A DNA stretch of 64,000 bases from NCBI RefSeq assembly GCF_016906535.1, contig NC_057376.1:1984001-2048000 (forward strand), given 5' to 3'. Position 1 is the stretch's first letter; the number at the start of each line of letters is the position of its first letter. The position numbers and the translations under genes are program-made. The notes below the pieces were generated by a model. It did no database searches. It was not told where the DNA came from and worked only from the letters and a program-made list of their open reading frames with translations. Shown here piece after piece: positions 1-11,045 of this stretch. The DNA is from Rhizoctonia solani. Its lineage: Eukaryota > Basidiomycota > Agaricomycetes > Cantharellales > Ceratobasidiaceae.

Positions 1-781
1 CACGATCTTCCTTACTCCCCATTTTTTGAGCCTTTTGTAACGAGCTTGGCGCGTGCGGGCTTGGACATAATAAGGGGTAAAGCGATTCCCGCGTCGATAA
101 ACGTCGTTCCACTCCTTAACTAGCATGGCTATGAGAGCAACAGACATACTCAGAGCGAGAGAGAAAAACCATAGCGTATTGATCACAACGTCGTTCCGAG
201 ATGGACGAAAACCATCGACATCAATCACAGGGAGCGGGTTTCTTGGCGGGGGAGGCTCCCGGGAGATGTTTGCTTCAAATAAATCTACGATTCTCCTCGC
301 GCTCACGGCGGTAACGAGCGCCGCATCTGCATCCGATTTCAAATTTTTGTAGCTCTCAATTAAGAACCTAAATCTCGTATCATGACCAAATGATCGCGAA
401 TTGAAACCCACAAAATCTGACTTACGCTGTCACGACTGCTGAGAACAAACCCGCCTATGGTTCAGTTGTCAACAGGCTTCACGAACGGCAATGATGTTAT
501 TGCATGATACTCACAAATACTAGTACGGGCCAAGTCCGACCACAATTAGATACATAAAATCTCAGCTAATAGTACAACTCACGGAGGAGTATGTCCATAC
601 TCCTACTGGCAGTTAGCCCCGGATGTACATCGAATGCATGTCAGCGTACTAACTTGTTCCATCCATCAACTAAATCTGTGTCGCGTTGAGTAGACTCCCT
701 GAGATAATACTGCCACACGGGATCGTCACGTCCTAACGCAGGGCCGTCATAATCGCTCGGCGGTTTCTCTTCGATCGGCAT
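1..781 (-). CDS. DUF6535 domain membrane protein, 5' part (runs off left edge)
   Basis: Partial gene; the 3' end lies beyond base 1. Exon 1 starts at the ATG at 781 and carries the family's opening signature around DDPVWQYYLRES and LVDGWNK. Short introns follow, then small exons with MDILL (about 596-612) and AGLFSAVVTA (about 430-455), and a long open stretch to base 1 with ESYKNLKSDADAALVTAVS and the membrane segment NTLWFFSLSLSLSVALIAML, followed by KEWNDVYRRG. This is the order seen in DUF6535 proteins, an expanded family of multi-pass membrane proteins in mushroom-forming fungi whose function is unknown. No signal peptide is seen, as is usual for the family. Family assignment is firm; exact exon borders are my reading of GT/AG sites. 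Confidence 0.8.
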
Positions 782-1042
782 ATAGGTGATAGTATTTTGA
801 TGATTTCTAGTATGTCGCGAATAATTGTCTGGAAATACTATACCCGTCTGCAAATCGGTGGATAGGTACAGAAGGGGAAAGGGGAGAAGGAGGTTGGGTG
901 GTAAACTTAGGCGGGTTTAGTGGGGGAGGGGTACTGGTGGGGTGGGCTTGACAAGGGCCTAGGGAGATGTGAGATCTAGATCTGTTCTTTGAGCCACTAT
1001 ACTCTTACCATTAGTGGTTAACTACCCGTAAGGTAGAAACTG

Positions 1043-1092
1043 GCATCTGGAGCGTCATTTAGCCGTCCGGACGTTCCAGACTCTCCAGATGC
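1043..1092. repeat. Nested inverted repeat (cruciform-like)
   Basis: A perfect 10-bp inverted repeat, GCATCTGGAG at 1043-1052 and CTCCAGATGC at 1083-1092, encloses an almost centred 10-bp palindrome, CGTCCGGACG, at 1064-1073. Its origin is unknown; it could be the core of a small non-autonomous transposon. Confidence 0.6.
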
Positions 1093-1152
1093 AAATAAAG
1101 ACCCTGGCCGAAAATCAAATTTGTTAGCATCCGCCCCAACAGCCGCCAAGGA

Positions 1153-1204
1153 CCCCCTTCCAGACTTCTGGAAGTGAGGTCAGACAACTAAGTCTGGAAG
1201 GGGG
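1153..1204. repeat. Perfect 15-bp inverted repeat
   Basis: CCCCCTTCCAGACTT at 1153-1167 is exactly reverse-complemented at 1190-1204, with a 22-nt spacer. A third partial copy (CCCTTCCAGAC) follows at about 1211. The arms share the TCCAGA core with the 1043-1092 inverted repeat, so the two may belong to one degenerate element. Confidence 0.65.
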
Positions 1205-2031
1205 GGTGACCCCTTCCAGACATGCAAGTGAGTCTAAATTATTCTAAACTGCTCAGGGCCCAGTCTTGGCAGCCATTTTGTATGCAGACCACAATTTGTA
1301 CGTACCACAAATACATTGTAACACATGCATGCAACGCACAAAAATACAATAAAATGTTGACCTTTGTAATAATGGTCTCTGGCGTCCTCAAAAATGGGGT
1401 GGTCATGTAAACACAACCATTGTTCCAAGGCCCCCTGTTTCTGTGGCCCCATATACCTTGCAAGGACCTCATCCGCACACAAGTAGTGGGTCCAAACACG
1501 CCAGACATGTCACAGGCTACTGATTTTTATTTCTTTATATACTCATATATGACGTTGTATGTTAAAAACAATTGCATTTATGGTCCGTTGGTGTAATTGC
1601 AAATTGGTCAAGGAGACAAATCACGCTTGGTCTAGAAATGTAGACTCCACCCACGGGGCTGTGCCACTTCCGTCTTATGGGAGGTGCATGCGTCTGGGGT
1701 CCTACCTAGATCATCGGAGCGGAGTCGGCCCGTATCCGATCCGACGGACCGCTTATTTGGCCTTCTGACCGTGCCAGATCTTGCACGTATCTTACGGGTA
1801 GTCAACCAGTATCATAATAAGCGCTCTTGGAGACAGGACCCACGCGCCCACTTGGTTCCTGGAATTCTAAGGAACGTTGAGCACCGCCCGCTCTGACATG
1901 TTTGATGTTCGACGGCGTCAATACGGTCGACAAAACATGCGGGCTCCCAAATGGCAAAACCTTCGTGACTCGTGTAACTCTTTGGTCTTAACTGAACTCC
2001 CCTTCTAGTCCTGGGCATTTTGGTGCGCAAT

Positions 2032-4365
2032 ATGAAGTTTGAGTTCGAGGCGACAACTGTTGGAACCCGCCTTCGCCTCGAAGGCCCAGTCATTGATTGG
2101 GCAAAGGGCTTAGGCGAGCGTAACGTAGCTCGAATGGAACTCTACCGCGGACACAGATGCCCCCGCAGACGCCCCACCCTACCAGTGCTTGTTGTAACAT
2201 TAGTGAATGGATCTTTATACCTCATACAGCGAACCGCAAGACACAGCCCGAGTACCAACAATGATCACCCGACAACCACTATTGAGGGAGCCACAACTTT
2301 AAACTTTAGCTCTCGACCGATTATCGTTGTAACGTTCAAACGCGATGTGCACCTTGACCTATGCTCCATACTCTACGCTTGTTGTAATGTTCCAAAGTTG
2401 CCGAACAGCAAACCTAAATTCGATAGTCGTTCTTTCGGACTTACAGTCTTATTAAATATTACTAGATACGTCCTGGATCGGAGGATCTCCCTCTCCTCTG
2501 GATCGTCATTGCAGGCAAAGTCTCTATTGGGTCATCTCTGGAAGGATGCCTATCAGGTGGCACAACGCGACGACTACGATTTCTGGGACAAATCGCTTGT
2601 TGACCGAACCAAAAACATAGTCCGGGAACTTATATACACGATGGCATATAACGCTTTAAAGAAAAAACTCAATTGGACAGGGGAAGATTTTATGAAGGAA
2701 GCATATTCTACAGTTGCTCACGTGGAGGTTACGGAATCGGCGGAGAATTCCCCGTCTGATAAGGCATGGGATCAAGCTTGGAACAAGCATACAAAACTCA
2801 CCTGGCGTTTCTTGATACGTTGGCTTGTAGTCGGAAATAGCTTGCGACGGCTCTCCTCTCAGACGGATGAACGAGATCTTCCGCGTCGATGTAAACTCAC
2901 AGGGTTCGCTACTGATACAAAACTTGTCCATTTTGGTTTGGTTGGGCGCGACTGGAATAAAATAACTCCCGGCTTAAAATGTTCAAGGGGCCCACAAACT
3001 GGTAAGCAGACGCTATAAGGATTGGGTTCCCAATGTCATAAACAATCAGCTAATTTACAACAACCAGGAGCTGATTGCGATTGCCATGCTTGGATTTCAG
3101 ACTGGCAAATTGCGAATCACCTTGCCTGGAACGAGATTTGGCCCAAAGCCTTCCAGGCAGGAATGGATGCGGTAGAGGGCTCCATACGAGATTTTCGGGG
3201 TCAACAAAGGCCGGTCTATGCCAATACTTCTGCAGCCACCGATGGCACTCCCGAACACGCCCCACATGTCACCCAGGTGATAATAAACCCACAGCCTCGC
3301 CAACCACAAGGGAATGCAGGTCACAACCGGACTCATCCTAGAGCATACCCTAAATCAAGTCAGGAGCAGGCAGTCGAAGGCGTGACCAGGTTTATCAAAT
3401 GGCTATGGGCCCGATTAGAGAAATCCATTGAAAAAGAAGAGACAGCAGCCCAAGAAGTATCACAATCGGCATTGATGGACAATAATTCGGCTCCTAACGA
3501 ACTTATTTATCATCTATTGAAGGCAGATGCTCGAAAAAATGCTAACGAAGCCTTGAACAAAGCCAGGCATACGGAAAATAGTCTCAACAGAAAATCCGAA
3601 TACAAAGATGACGCATGGAAACGGGCACGTCAAGTTATACATAGACAAAATGGCGACATTGTTCAAAAAGAATGGCGGAGGCTTACTATCCCACGTATCC
3701 TTGGACAATCTTCAGAACAGGGATGGATAGCAAAACTGTGGAAGAAAACTCTTGAAGATATACACAAAGAAACTTGGTCAAATTCGTGGGGGGAAATATG
3801 GGCTGATGCATGGGACGACGCATATCGATCTGCCAGGACCAAAGGAATAGAATTCGGCGTGAAAGTCGCGTTGGCAAAATCTCAGGGTGTATGCACTCAT
3901 GGCCAACTGGTCGGGCAACTTATGAGTAAAGAGTCCTATCAGGGTATCCAGAGAAATGCCGAGAACGAAGATCTGGAAGTCGGCGGCATTCTGGATTATG
4001 TTCATTCGCTTTTCAAAGACCTAAGTTACACTTCCAATTTGGCTTCGATTCACAACACCTACAATAGCGACGTAGCGATACGGGCGTTAGTCCCAAATAA
4101 AGTATGTAGTTATGTATTATATTCATGAGCAAGCTTGCGAGATAATAACTTTGATTTTCAGGATCAAAACCTGAACGATATATCCCGTATACTCCCCAAA
4201 CAGCCAGTATCGCGAGAATTATCATACCTAGAGTTAAGGCACTTTATCATGGACGAATATTTTAAAGAAGAGCTGTGGAAGCATCGTACTTCATTTCAGT
4301 TTGGTGTTTCACATGCATGGCAGTCATTCTTAAAACTTCAATCTGACGAGGCCGGTAGGCCTTGA
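2032..4365 (+). CDS. Tryptophan-rich helical repeat protein, unknown function
   Basis: I do not recognise this family. Three long open stretches (2032-3015, 3019-4125, 4129-4365) lie in the same reading frame and are separated only by single stop codons. Each stop falls in a candidate intron whose length keeps frame: 48 nt starting GTAAGC at about 3003, and 60 nt starting GTATGT at about 4102. One protein of roughly 740 residues results. It is rich in Trp spaced four apart next to Ala, e.g. DKAWDQAWNK, AWNEIWPKAF, WSNSWGEIWADAWDDAY, with further isolated W/A clusters to the end. It is largely alpha-helical in character and has no signal peptide or membrane segment. The first 150 codons look less ordered, so an internal start or missed intron is possible. 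Confidence 0.6.
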
Positions 4366-5261
4366 TTGTGTTTAACCTATGCTTCGGTCGCTGTTATGTA
4401 TGTTTTGCGGTTTTGTATGCGGTAAAAGTAGAGGAGCCCGTTGGAGTAGGCGGTACACGGGGGTATGCTCCCCAGTCGCATATATATAGCACGTGCCCGC
4501 ATACGCGGAGATTCATTCCTTCCACCGCTACACATCCCCGCCTCCACTGTGGCCTAGAGGCGCTGGTCGGGCCACCTAAGACTGAGACTGTCCGGATCGA
4601 AGGCTTGGAGTGGCAGAGAACCGCACAGATATGATAGGAATGGATATATAATAAGATGGGTAATACACAAATAGAACACTGAATATGCGACAGAAATTGA
4701 GGGGTGGCGGGTGGCGGGTGAATGTTGGATGTTGGGAAAACACAAGGATAGGCTGAATACTCGGGCTCAGTAAGTCATTCCGAGGTCGCAGTATGGAATG
4801 GCGTCTGGACCACTCGCGTGACCGCGACCTCCGCCCTCGGTCAATTACTACATGTGATGCCCCGCGCTACGACTCATATGCCCACGATGGTTCCGCGCCA
4901 GCTGGAGAGAGTACCCGATTTTCGTGTTTTTCTTATATATGTTGCTTAATTAAGAAAGAGTGAAGAACTATTATTATTTCTATATGTTGAGAGCTAATTT
5001 CTCCCTCCCATATCACCAAGTGGAAGGGTCCCTCGCCATAGAAGGGTTGATGCATAATACGCTCGTTTAAAAGAGCAAAGAAAAAAATGATACAAAGAAA
5101 CAACACCAACAACAATAAACGTCCAATCAAATCAACAACCCAAAAAAGAGAAAATGTTCAAACTCGTCACACCATTACAATAAAACAAAACTACATCAAA
5201 CGTATCTTAAATTCAGGGTTCATGAGTGTCACTAAGCAAAAAGTACGATCGTTCAAGTCCA
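4366..5261. other. Intergenic, no supported gene
   Basis: No coding stretch can be defended. The region runs from the 3' end of the tryptophan-rich gene to the 3' end of the oppositely oriented glyoxal oxidase gene. It includes an A-rich stretch at about 5075-5200, which may hold 3'-end signals. No repeat was seen. Confidence 0.5.
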
Positions 5262-7580
5262 TTACAAGAGTCCTGCAAGTCCGGCGATCATAGACCCCAC
5301 AATCAGACCCGTCCATCCAACAATTTGTTGGGGCGCGGTGTTGCCTTGGTTGTTGCCACCCGATGAGCCACCTCCCGTGGAGCCATTGGTCTCTCCGATG
5401 GGTAGACTGCTCGGTGGAAGTTGGGTCTTGGCCACAACAGTTTGACTGTCCTTGCCAATCTTGCCGCTTCCAACCATGATCATCTGACCGATGCTCGGAA
5501 CTCCGTCGACGACAATGAACAAAAAGGCGGGGCCAGGCGCAAGGATGGCAGGGTTCGGGGGCAACTGAGCAACATGCAGCGTGATGTTGTAGCTACCACC
5601 ATCCAATGGGGTGACGGTGTAGCTGGTATCGAGCTCCACGTGGCGCATCCCAAAGTTGATCGCATGCGTGCTGAATCCAGTACGAACGACGACAGCCTTG
5701 GCGGTTTGGATCTTGGTCAAGTTTCCGCTGAGGTCCTCGAGGGACAAGGTCACATCGTATCCCGGGCCACCATAGTTGAGACGATCCATCAGTCCAACGG
5801 GTTCGGGTCGGCGCATCGAATAGTACGATGGGTAGTAGCGTTCGACGGCGTACTCGGTAGGGTATTTGGTATTGGTAATGTAATCGGCGTTTGGATTGGA
5901 GCCCGAGATCAAGACCGAGCCATCGGGGAGAAGGGTGGCAGTAGAGTGGTACATGCGTGCAATGGTAGACTTTGGCAAACCGGCGTCGGACCAGCGTTTG
6001 CCCGTGGGAGCGAGTGGGTCGTATATCAATGGCGTGAATATCGGTTCGTCGGCGTATGATTGACCAACTGCCCATGTGTCGTTTCCGTAACCGGCAGTCC
6101 CAGTGTTGGCCCTGAATTACTATGTTAGCATGGGTTCAGTTTTTTCATCGTGGACAGACTGGCATACCCGTTAACAAAGAACACCTTTCCGTTGGGTAAA
6201 AGAATCATGTTACCCATAACACGACCAGCAGGCAAGTCATCGTCGTCTTTCCATACAGCATCAACATCTGGAGTGATGGTTACGCAGCTGGAAGACGCAG
6301 GTACGTTGACCTTGGATGAGCCATCGGTCCATTGGTTGGGTTGCAAATCGGAGCCACCACAAAAGATCATTGTCGCAGTCCAATTATTAGCAGGCGTCAA
6401 GGGTAACATCGCAGTACCAGCAGAGGCAGGGTAAGTTCGTACACTAATATTCACATAAGTTGAGGCCTTTGAACAAACAGATTCAGCACTCACGCATGGG
6501 GTATATTATCCAGGTTGCTTTGGACGTTCTTCTTGTAATCCAAAATTGCGGCTCCCCAGTTTGTTTGAATAAACAAGACATCGGAAGGAAGAAGCCAAGT
6601 CAGAGGGTACAAGTTGGCGGGAAGGGTGGTTCGTAGCAGCTCGAAGTCGACGGCACCACCTTTTGATGGGAAGAACTCGTAGGTAGGATTATTCTGAATA
6701 CATTGTGAGCAACAGATGTAGACGATACACAATGAATACTCACCTGTCCAGCTCCGTTGACAAAACCTCCCCACATATTTCCGCCGATCTAATTGGGCAG
6801 AGGTCAGATACGTCAAAGAGCCAAGAAGCCCTGAGCGCTTACGATAATCATGGTTCCATCAGACAACGTTTCCCTGCGTCACAAAGGTGAGAAATTAAAG
6901 TGGGAAAAAAATGAATGGGACACACAATGTTGGGTACCATCGTCGACTGGTCATGTAGAGGGCTGGATTATCAATCCATTCCGCAGAGCCGTCGGCATTG
7001 GGAGTAAGGAAACGCATACTAGCGAGAGGCTACGTAAACAAGCCTGCTAAATTATGGCTAAAATCCGACACTCACGATAAACCACCATCCACACCTCGGT
7101 AAGGGGCTGCACGGTCAGGAGCCGAGGCGCCACCGGGACCGACTGCTTGATTGCCCCCTGAAATTCAGTGTGGGGTAAGCAAATGCCAAGAACTAAGCAA
7201 ATATAGTTTGTATTTCACATACCGACATTGAGCCATGTACCATTGCCTAGTACGTTCCCACCGGCGCAGAACGAGTTTGTGATGATATCCATTGCACGTG
7301 CCTGGTTCGTGTCGGTATCATACAATGTCGCCCACGCGGGATGCCCTGCAACTTGCATTGGATTCCTCTCTGTCTTGTCGATGACAAAAACCTGATTTGG
7401 CATGCCGAGGAAGAGTTGCTGGGCAGAGACCCCCGAATCGCCAACAACCTCGAATGTATTTGACTGAGCCGACTTGGTAGGCTGGCCTGGCTTTGGGATT
7501 ATCTGAGCAGGTCCAGTGACCGAAGGCAGAGCCACAACAGACGAGGCAGCAAAGACAGCGAGAGGCGCATACTTGCGCAT
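5262..7580 (-). CDS. Glyoxal oxidase (AA5_1 copper radical oxidase), GPI-anchored
   Basis: Extracellular copper radical oxidase that oxidises aldehydes such as glyoxal and methylglyoxal with release of H2O2. The ATG at 7580 (MRKYAPLAVF) begins a signal peptide; an upstream frame extension has no better start. Reading through about seven short introns gives the family's landmarks: NSFCAGGNVLGNGTWLNVGG (Cys of the Cys-Tyr cofactor), MTSRRWYPT, VRTYPASAGTAMLPL, RMYHSTATLLPDGSVLISGS (axial Tyr and a His ligand) and GFSTHAINFGMRHVEL (second His), followed by the DUF1929 C-terminal domain. The tail is Gly/Ser-rich and ends in a hydrophobic stretch (GLIVGSMIAGLAGLL), as expected of a GPI-anchor signal. 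Peroxide made here can serve peroxidases or the AA9 enzyme found further right. No frame break was noticed. Confidence 0.93.
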
Positions 7581-9548
7581 GATGGGCAGGTGGGAATGAG
7601 GAAAGGGGGGAATAAAGTTCCTCACCATCTACACTGTATTTATTTCCGTATTCGATCAAGCGCCCGTCTAGGGCCCCTGTCACCTGATCAAATCCTCCAA
7701 TCACAGCGCTCAGGACTCAATGTCTAGGACGGTGACAGGTGTCAAATGATTTTGCCGATCCTTTCGGGGAAGGTCTTGGCACCAAACACCGGTGCCTCAA
7801 TATGGCAGTGTGAAGTCAATGACGCGCTTACAGCTCACACAGCAACGCGCCTTTGTTCGCGCTTGGTTCGCACAACGCGTCGACCTGGGCTCATGCGATG
7901 TGGATGGTCACTGGCTCTGCTCCCCTCCCTTCCCAATCGGCGCGTTATCAGACTATTCGGATAATCAATAGGTGTGAACACGAGTCCCATCAGCAGGCAA
8001 CATTTGTCATACTAACCCCAACTGGAATTAAATTCAACGTTGGTCTATTCAACACGAAAGTTCCGCGCGACACATTGCAGATGATTAACACTCTGCCCCT
8101 TGCTACGGAATTTCCAAAGTCCTTGCCATATTGTATAGGTCGGGCAGAGCCGAACACCGACACAAAGAGCCCGATGATGAAATTATAAAAAAAAAACTGC
8201 CTATGGCTAGACGACCGCGACACGGCACCGCATGTGTTACATAATCACGCCTTTCTAAATTTGTTGCTATCATCGACCATTGCCTTGATACGCAGCCCCA
8301 ACCAATGTGGTATCTCTGACCGTTGAGTATATTTTTGAACCTCTTGGCGTGAGTACCTGGGTAATCTTATCACATCTTGGTCGGCACAACTTAATCGGGT
8401 TTAAGGTGGAGACGTTTACCGGAACCGGGTAACTTTGGGAGGTTAAAAAGGTCTAGAATACCCCGCATCCCTTGTGGTATCTGCACAGCATGCCACATAT
8501 TGCACCCCAATCAGCTATTAAAAGGCCGCCGTGCCTTAGCTGTATCTGCGTACATAGGTCATATCTCTCAAACATAACTTTGAGCCGATTGTATATTTAT
8601 AGTCTCGATTTACACACGATATACTTTCCTAGTATAATTAACCCCGAATGATTTTCGGCTAAGCGGGTACCTCATCAAGGCACGGGCGTCTCACGTTCAA
8701 GGACAGCAAGGAATCCCAAGATGTTGAGCATTATATAAAGTTATGTAAGATATCATCTGCGAGGCAAAGGCCAAGCTGCTCAAGTGATCGCCGAATGAAA
8801 AGTCCAAGAGAACACGTTGTCTTGGTACACGTTGTCTTTGACTGGGAGATGAAAACACGCATGGCGGTCGTGTCTTCAGGTGTAAATCCACGAAGGACAG
8901 CAAGATGCTGTTACGATGGATCCTAACCATGACTCACAGACAAGCCCAAGGGCACATTAGCGCTCTCTAGATCTGCAAATGTGTGTGTACCAAGCCGGCA
9001 GAGGGACAAATATCCGGAACAGGGTTCTAGCCCATAACTTTTGTGCATGGTCGACATGTATCCCGTCGCTTGATACTTCCATGTGTGGAGATCATGCCCC
9101 CGCGATTGATAATAATCCTTGGGGAGCTTTGGCATGTCCGAGTTAGTTGGGGTTGGAAGTATTTGACCGACACCGCGAGGGTTCCTCCGACATAATGTTC
9201 TGGGTCTTGTATATCTCGGGCATTTTCTTGGGGGGTTTTGTTTGATTTTCTCCATAAGACTATAATCCCATTCTCTTACATCACGATACGCATACATCAA
9301 GTTATACGTATTATAATAATTTATAGGCCCAACAAGACCGTGGCCCAATAGCTCTCTGGTTTGCGGAGCGATTCTAATGGGCAACGGGTCAGCATCAGAC
9401 CCTGAATAGCAAGGACGTGCGTGGATATTTTATATATGCTGTGCCAGATAACTTCGTTACAAACTTTTTGATGAGTTTGAAGAAAGTTGTAACGTGAGTT
9501 CATAACAGGTCATTCTACATAGTGATCTAGTCCCAGACCTAAAATCCC
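7581..9548. other. Intergenic, no supported gene
   Basis: About 2 kb upstream of glyoxal oxidase. The only longer open stretch (8923-9384, minus strand, 153 codons) has no ATG start and resembles nothing I know. The segment 7581-7800 is the likely glyoxal oxidase promoter. A poly-A run lies at about 8187. Confidence 0.45.
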
Positions 9549-10473
9549 TTAGGCCTTGCTCGGCATGGTCACTTGGGCCACTCGACAGGTGTTCCCACTG
9601 GCGGTCGCTCCTGTAACGGTGTACTCCTACGTTTACATGTTATGCGGTTTACTTTTAAAAATCTTTAAAAGGCATTGCTTACGCCGGCGGAATACCCAAG
9701 TGATACTGTTTTGCCACACCACCCGCTGGCCGCGGTTGTCGCAGTGATTGCAAGGTTCTTGAATACCACGGGCCCAAAGTTAAATGGCACATTTGTTAAC
9801 TTGTAATGGTAATTCATCGTTAGACTCTCCTTAAAAGGCCTTCGACGAAGGAGACTACCAACCTCGACTGCCAAAATGGCCCTATACAAACGAGACATGA
9901 CGCTTTAGGAATCAAAAATCTTATTTATGGTAATCGTCTCACCGATTCATTGTGCTTCCAGAAATTTGAAAGGTGCTTGTAGCGGATCCTGGTCCGGATA
10001 ATGTTGCAGTCCAAGTTTCTCCGTTTGAACCAGAAGATGTGAACGTAAAATGGACCACGTCCCCTAGTACAGTTCACGATACACCACAGTATTTTCCAGG
10101 GTTGATTGTGCATACCAGGTTTTACACTGAATCCCGCGCCCCATGGCAAACTCGGAGTACCATAAAATCCGTCGCCGATCCACCAAGCCCCCTTTCTGTT
10201 AGTAATTCAGATTTAAGTGATAGGCCAAAGGCGATACATTAGAAATAAATGTAAATTGATGAACACAGACCTGCCATCACAAACTGCCTGAAGTACACCA
10301 TTGGAGCTTTGAAGTGCCGGCCAAACATAAGGGGTTCCACCGGCGGAGGGAAGTTTAGGGATCACAAAATCTCCAGAGAGCGCAGTGAATTTGGGTGCAT
10401 CCCACTCGACCGTATGCCATGTTGCCGCATAGGCGATGGAAGGAAGGAGTGAAAGAGCAGCAAGAAAACGCAT
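9549..10473 (-). CDS. Small secreted protein, beta-sandwich, eqolisin-like
   Basis: ATG at 10473 opens a clear signal peptide (MRFLAALSLLPSIAYA) with mature start near ATWHTVEWD. Exons are recovered through introns, including a 52-nt one (GTATGC...CTAG, about 10060-10111) that restores the frame of GFSVKPGDVVHFTFTSSGS. Other readable blocks are YVWPALQSSNGVLQAV, GAWWIGDGF, GPVVFKNLAITAT and a C-terminus ending VTMPSKA. The strand pattern and the VLQ and AILAVE blocks faintly recall the Gln/Glu pair of G1 (eqolisin) peptidases; this is a weak inference and it may be non-catalytic. The secreted protein at 36963-37919 shares the LWPG-type block, so both probably belong to one family. The gene is between glyoxal oxidase and an A1 protease. 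Confidence 0.7.
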
Positions 10474-11045
10474 CGAAGATGGATGGTAGCTAATGGGCAC
10501 CAGAGTTGGACTCTCTATTAAGTTTTATATCTAAGAAATTGGGTGGGGCTGCTGACTCTCAAGGCGTAACTTCGCATTATCACAGGTCACGAGTGCTGCT
10601 ATCGCTACGTTCTTCGTGATATCCATGCGAAGGTATCTTAGGAGAGTATTGTATTTTACACACGAGGCTTCACGATTAACGCAACATGGCCAATTCGAAG
10701 TTTCCACCATGTGAATATGAGTCTTCAAAACCCATATAGTTAGCTTGGGTTGGGCAACTACTGATTCTTGATTTGATGCGTTTCAAAAGGAGGTGCTATT
10801 CTGGTATTTATTTAAGAATGGGAAGCTGCCAGCTCACTTGGATTCTCTTCTTTTTAAGCGCATACACCCATAAATACGGTGGGCTTGCCGAAGGTCACAT
10901 GACATCATAATGCGGGGCAATTGATAAATGTGCGGTTGCTCGCGATTGCAGTTTAAAGTAATTACATTGCGCACATGAGGCTATTTTCAACATGAAGAAC
11001 GCAATGTGTATAAACGAATTAAGTTCCATAGCCCATGGTGTCCAT
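10474..11045. other. Intergenic, no supported gene
   Basis: Promoter side of the small secreted protein and 3' side of the aspartic protease. No gene, repeat or distinct motif was seen. Confidence 0.5.

Larger units (their letters stand above)
782..2031. other. Intergenic, no supported gene; nested inverted repeats
   Basis: Short open frames here show no recognisable protein and overlap on opposite strands. The stretch is notable for inverted repeats at 1043-1092 and 1153-1204 (listed separately) and a purine-rich run at about 868-950. The last few hundred bases precede the tryptophan-rich gene and would hold its promoter; no clear motif is visible. Confidence 0.5.

Noticed and set aside
2032..4365. 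Tryptophan-rich frames as three separate genes or a transposase
   Set aside because: All three stretches share one frame and are joined by canonical frame-preserving introns; no transposase catalytic pattern or terminal repeats were seen.
5421..6059. Open frame of 212 codons on the plus strand
   Set aside because: Exactly antisense to the conserved glyoxal oxidase C-terminal domain; a shadow frame.
8923..9384. 153-codon minus-strand open frame
   Set aside because: Lacks an ATG start and shows no recognisable motif or splice-supported extension.
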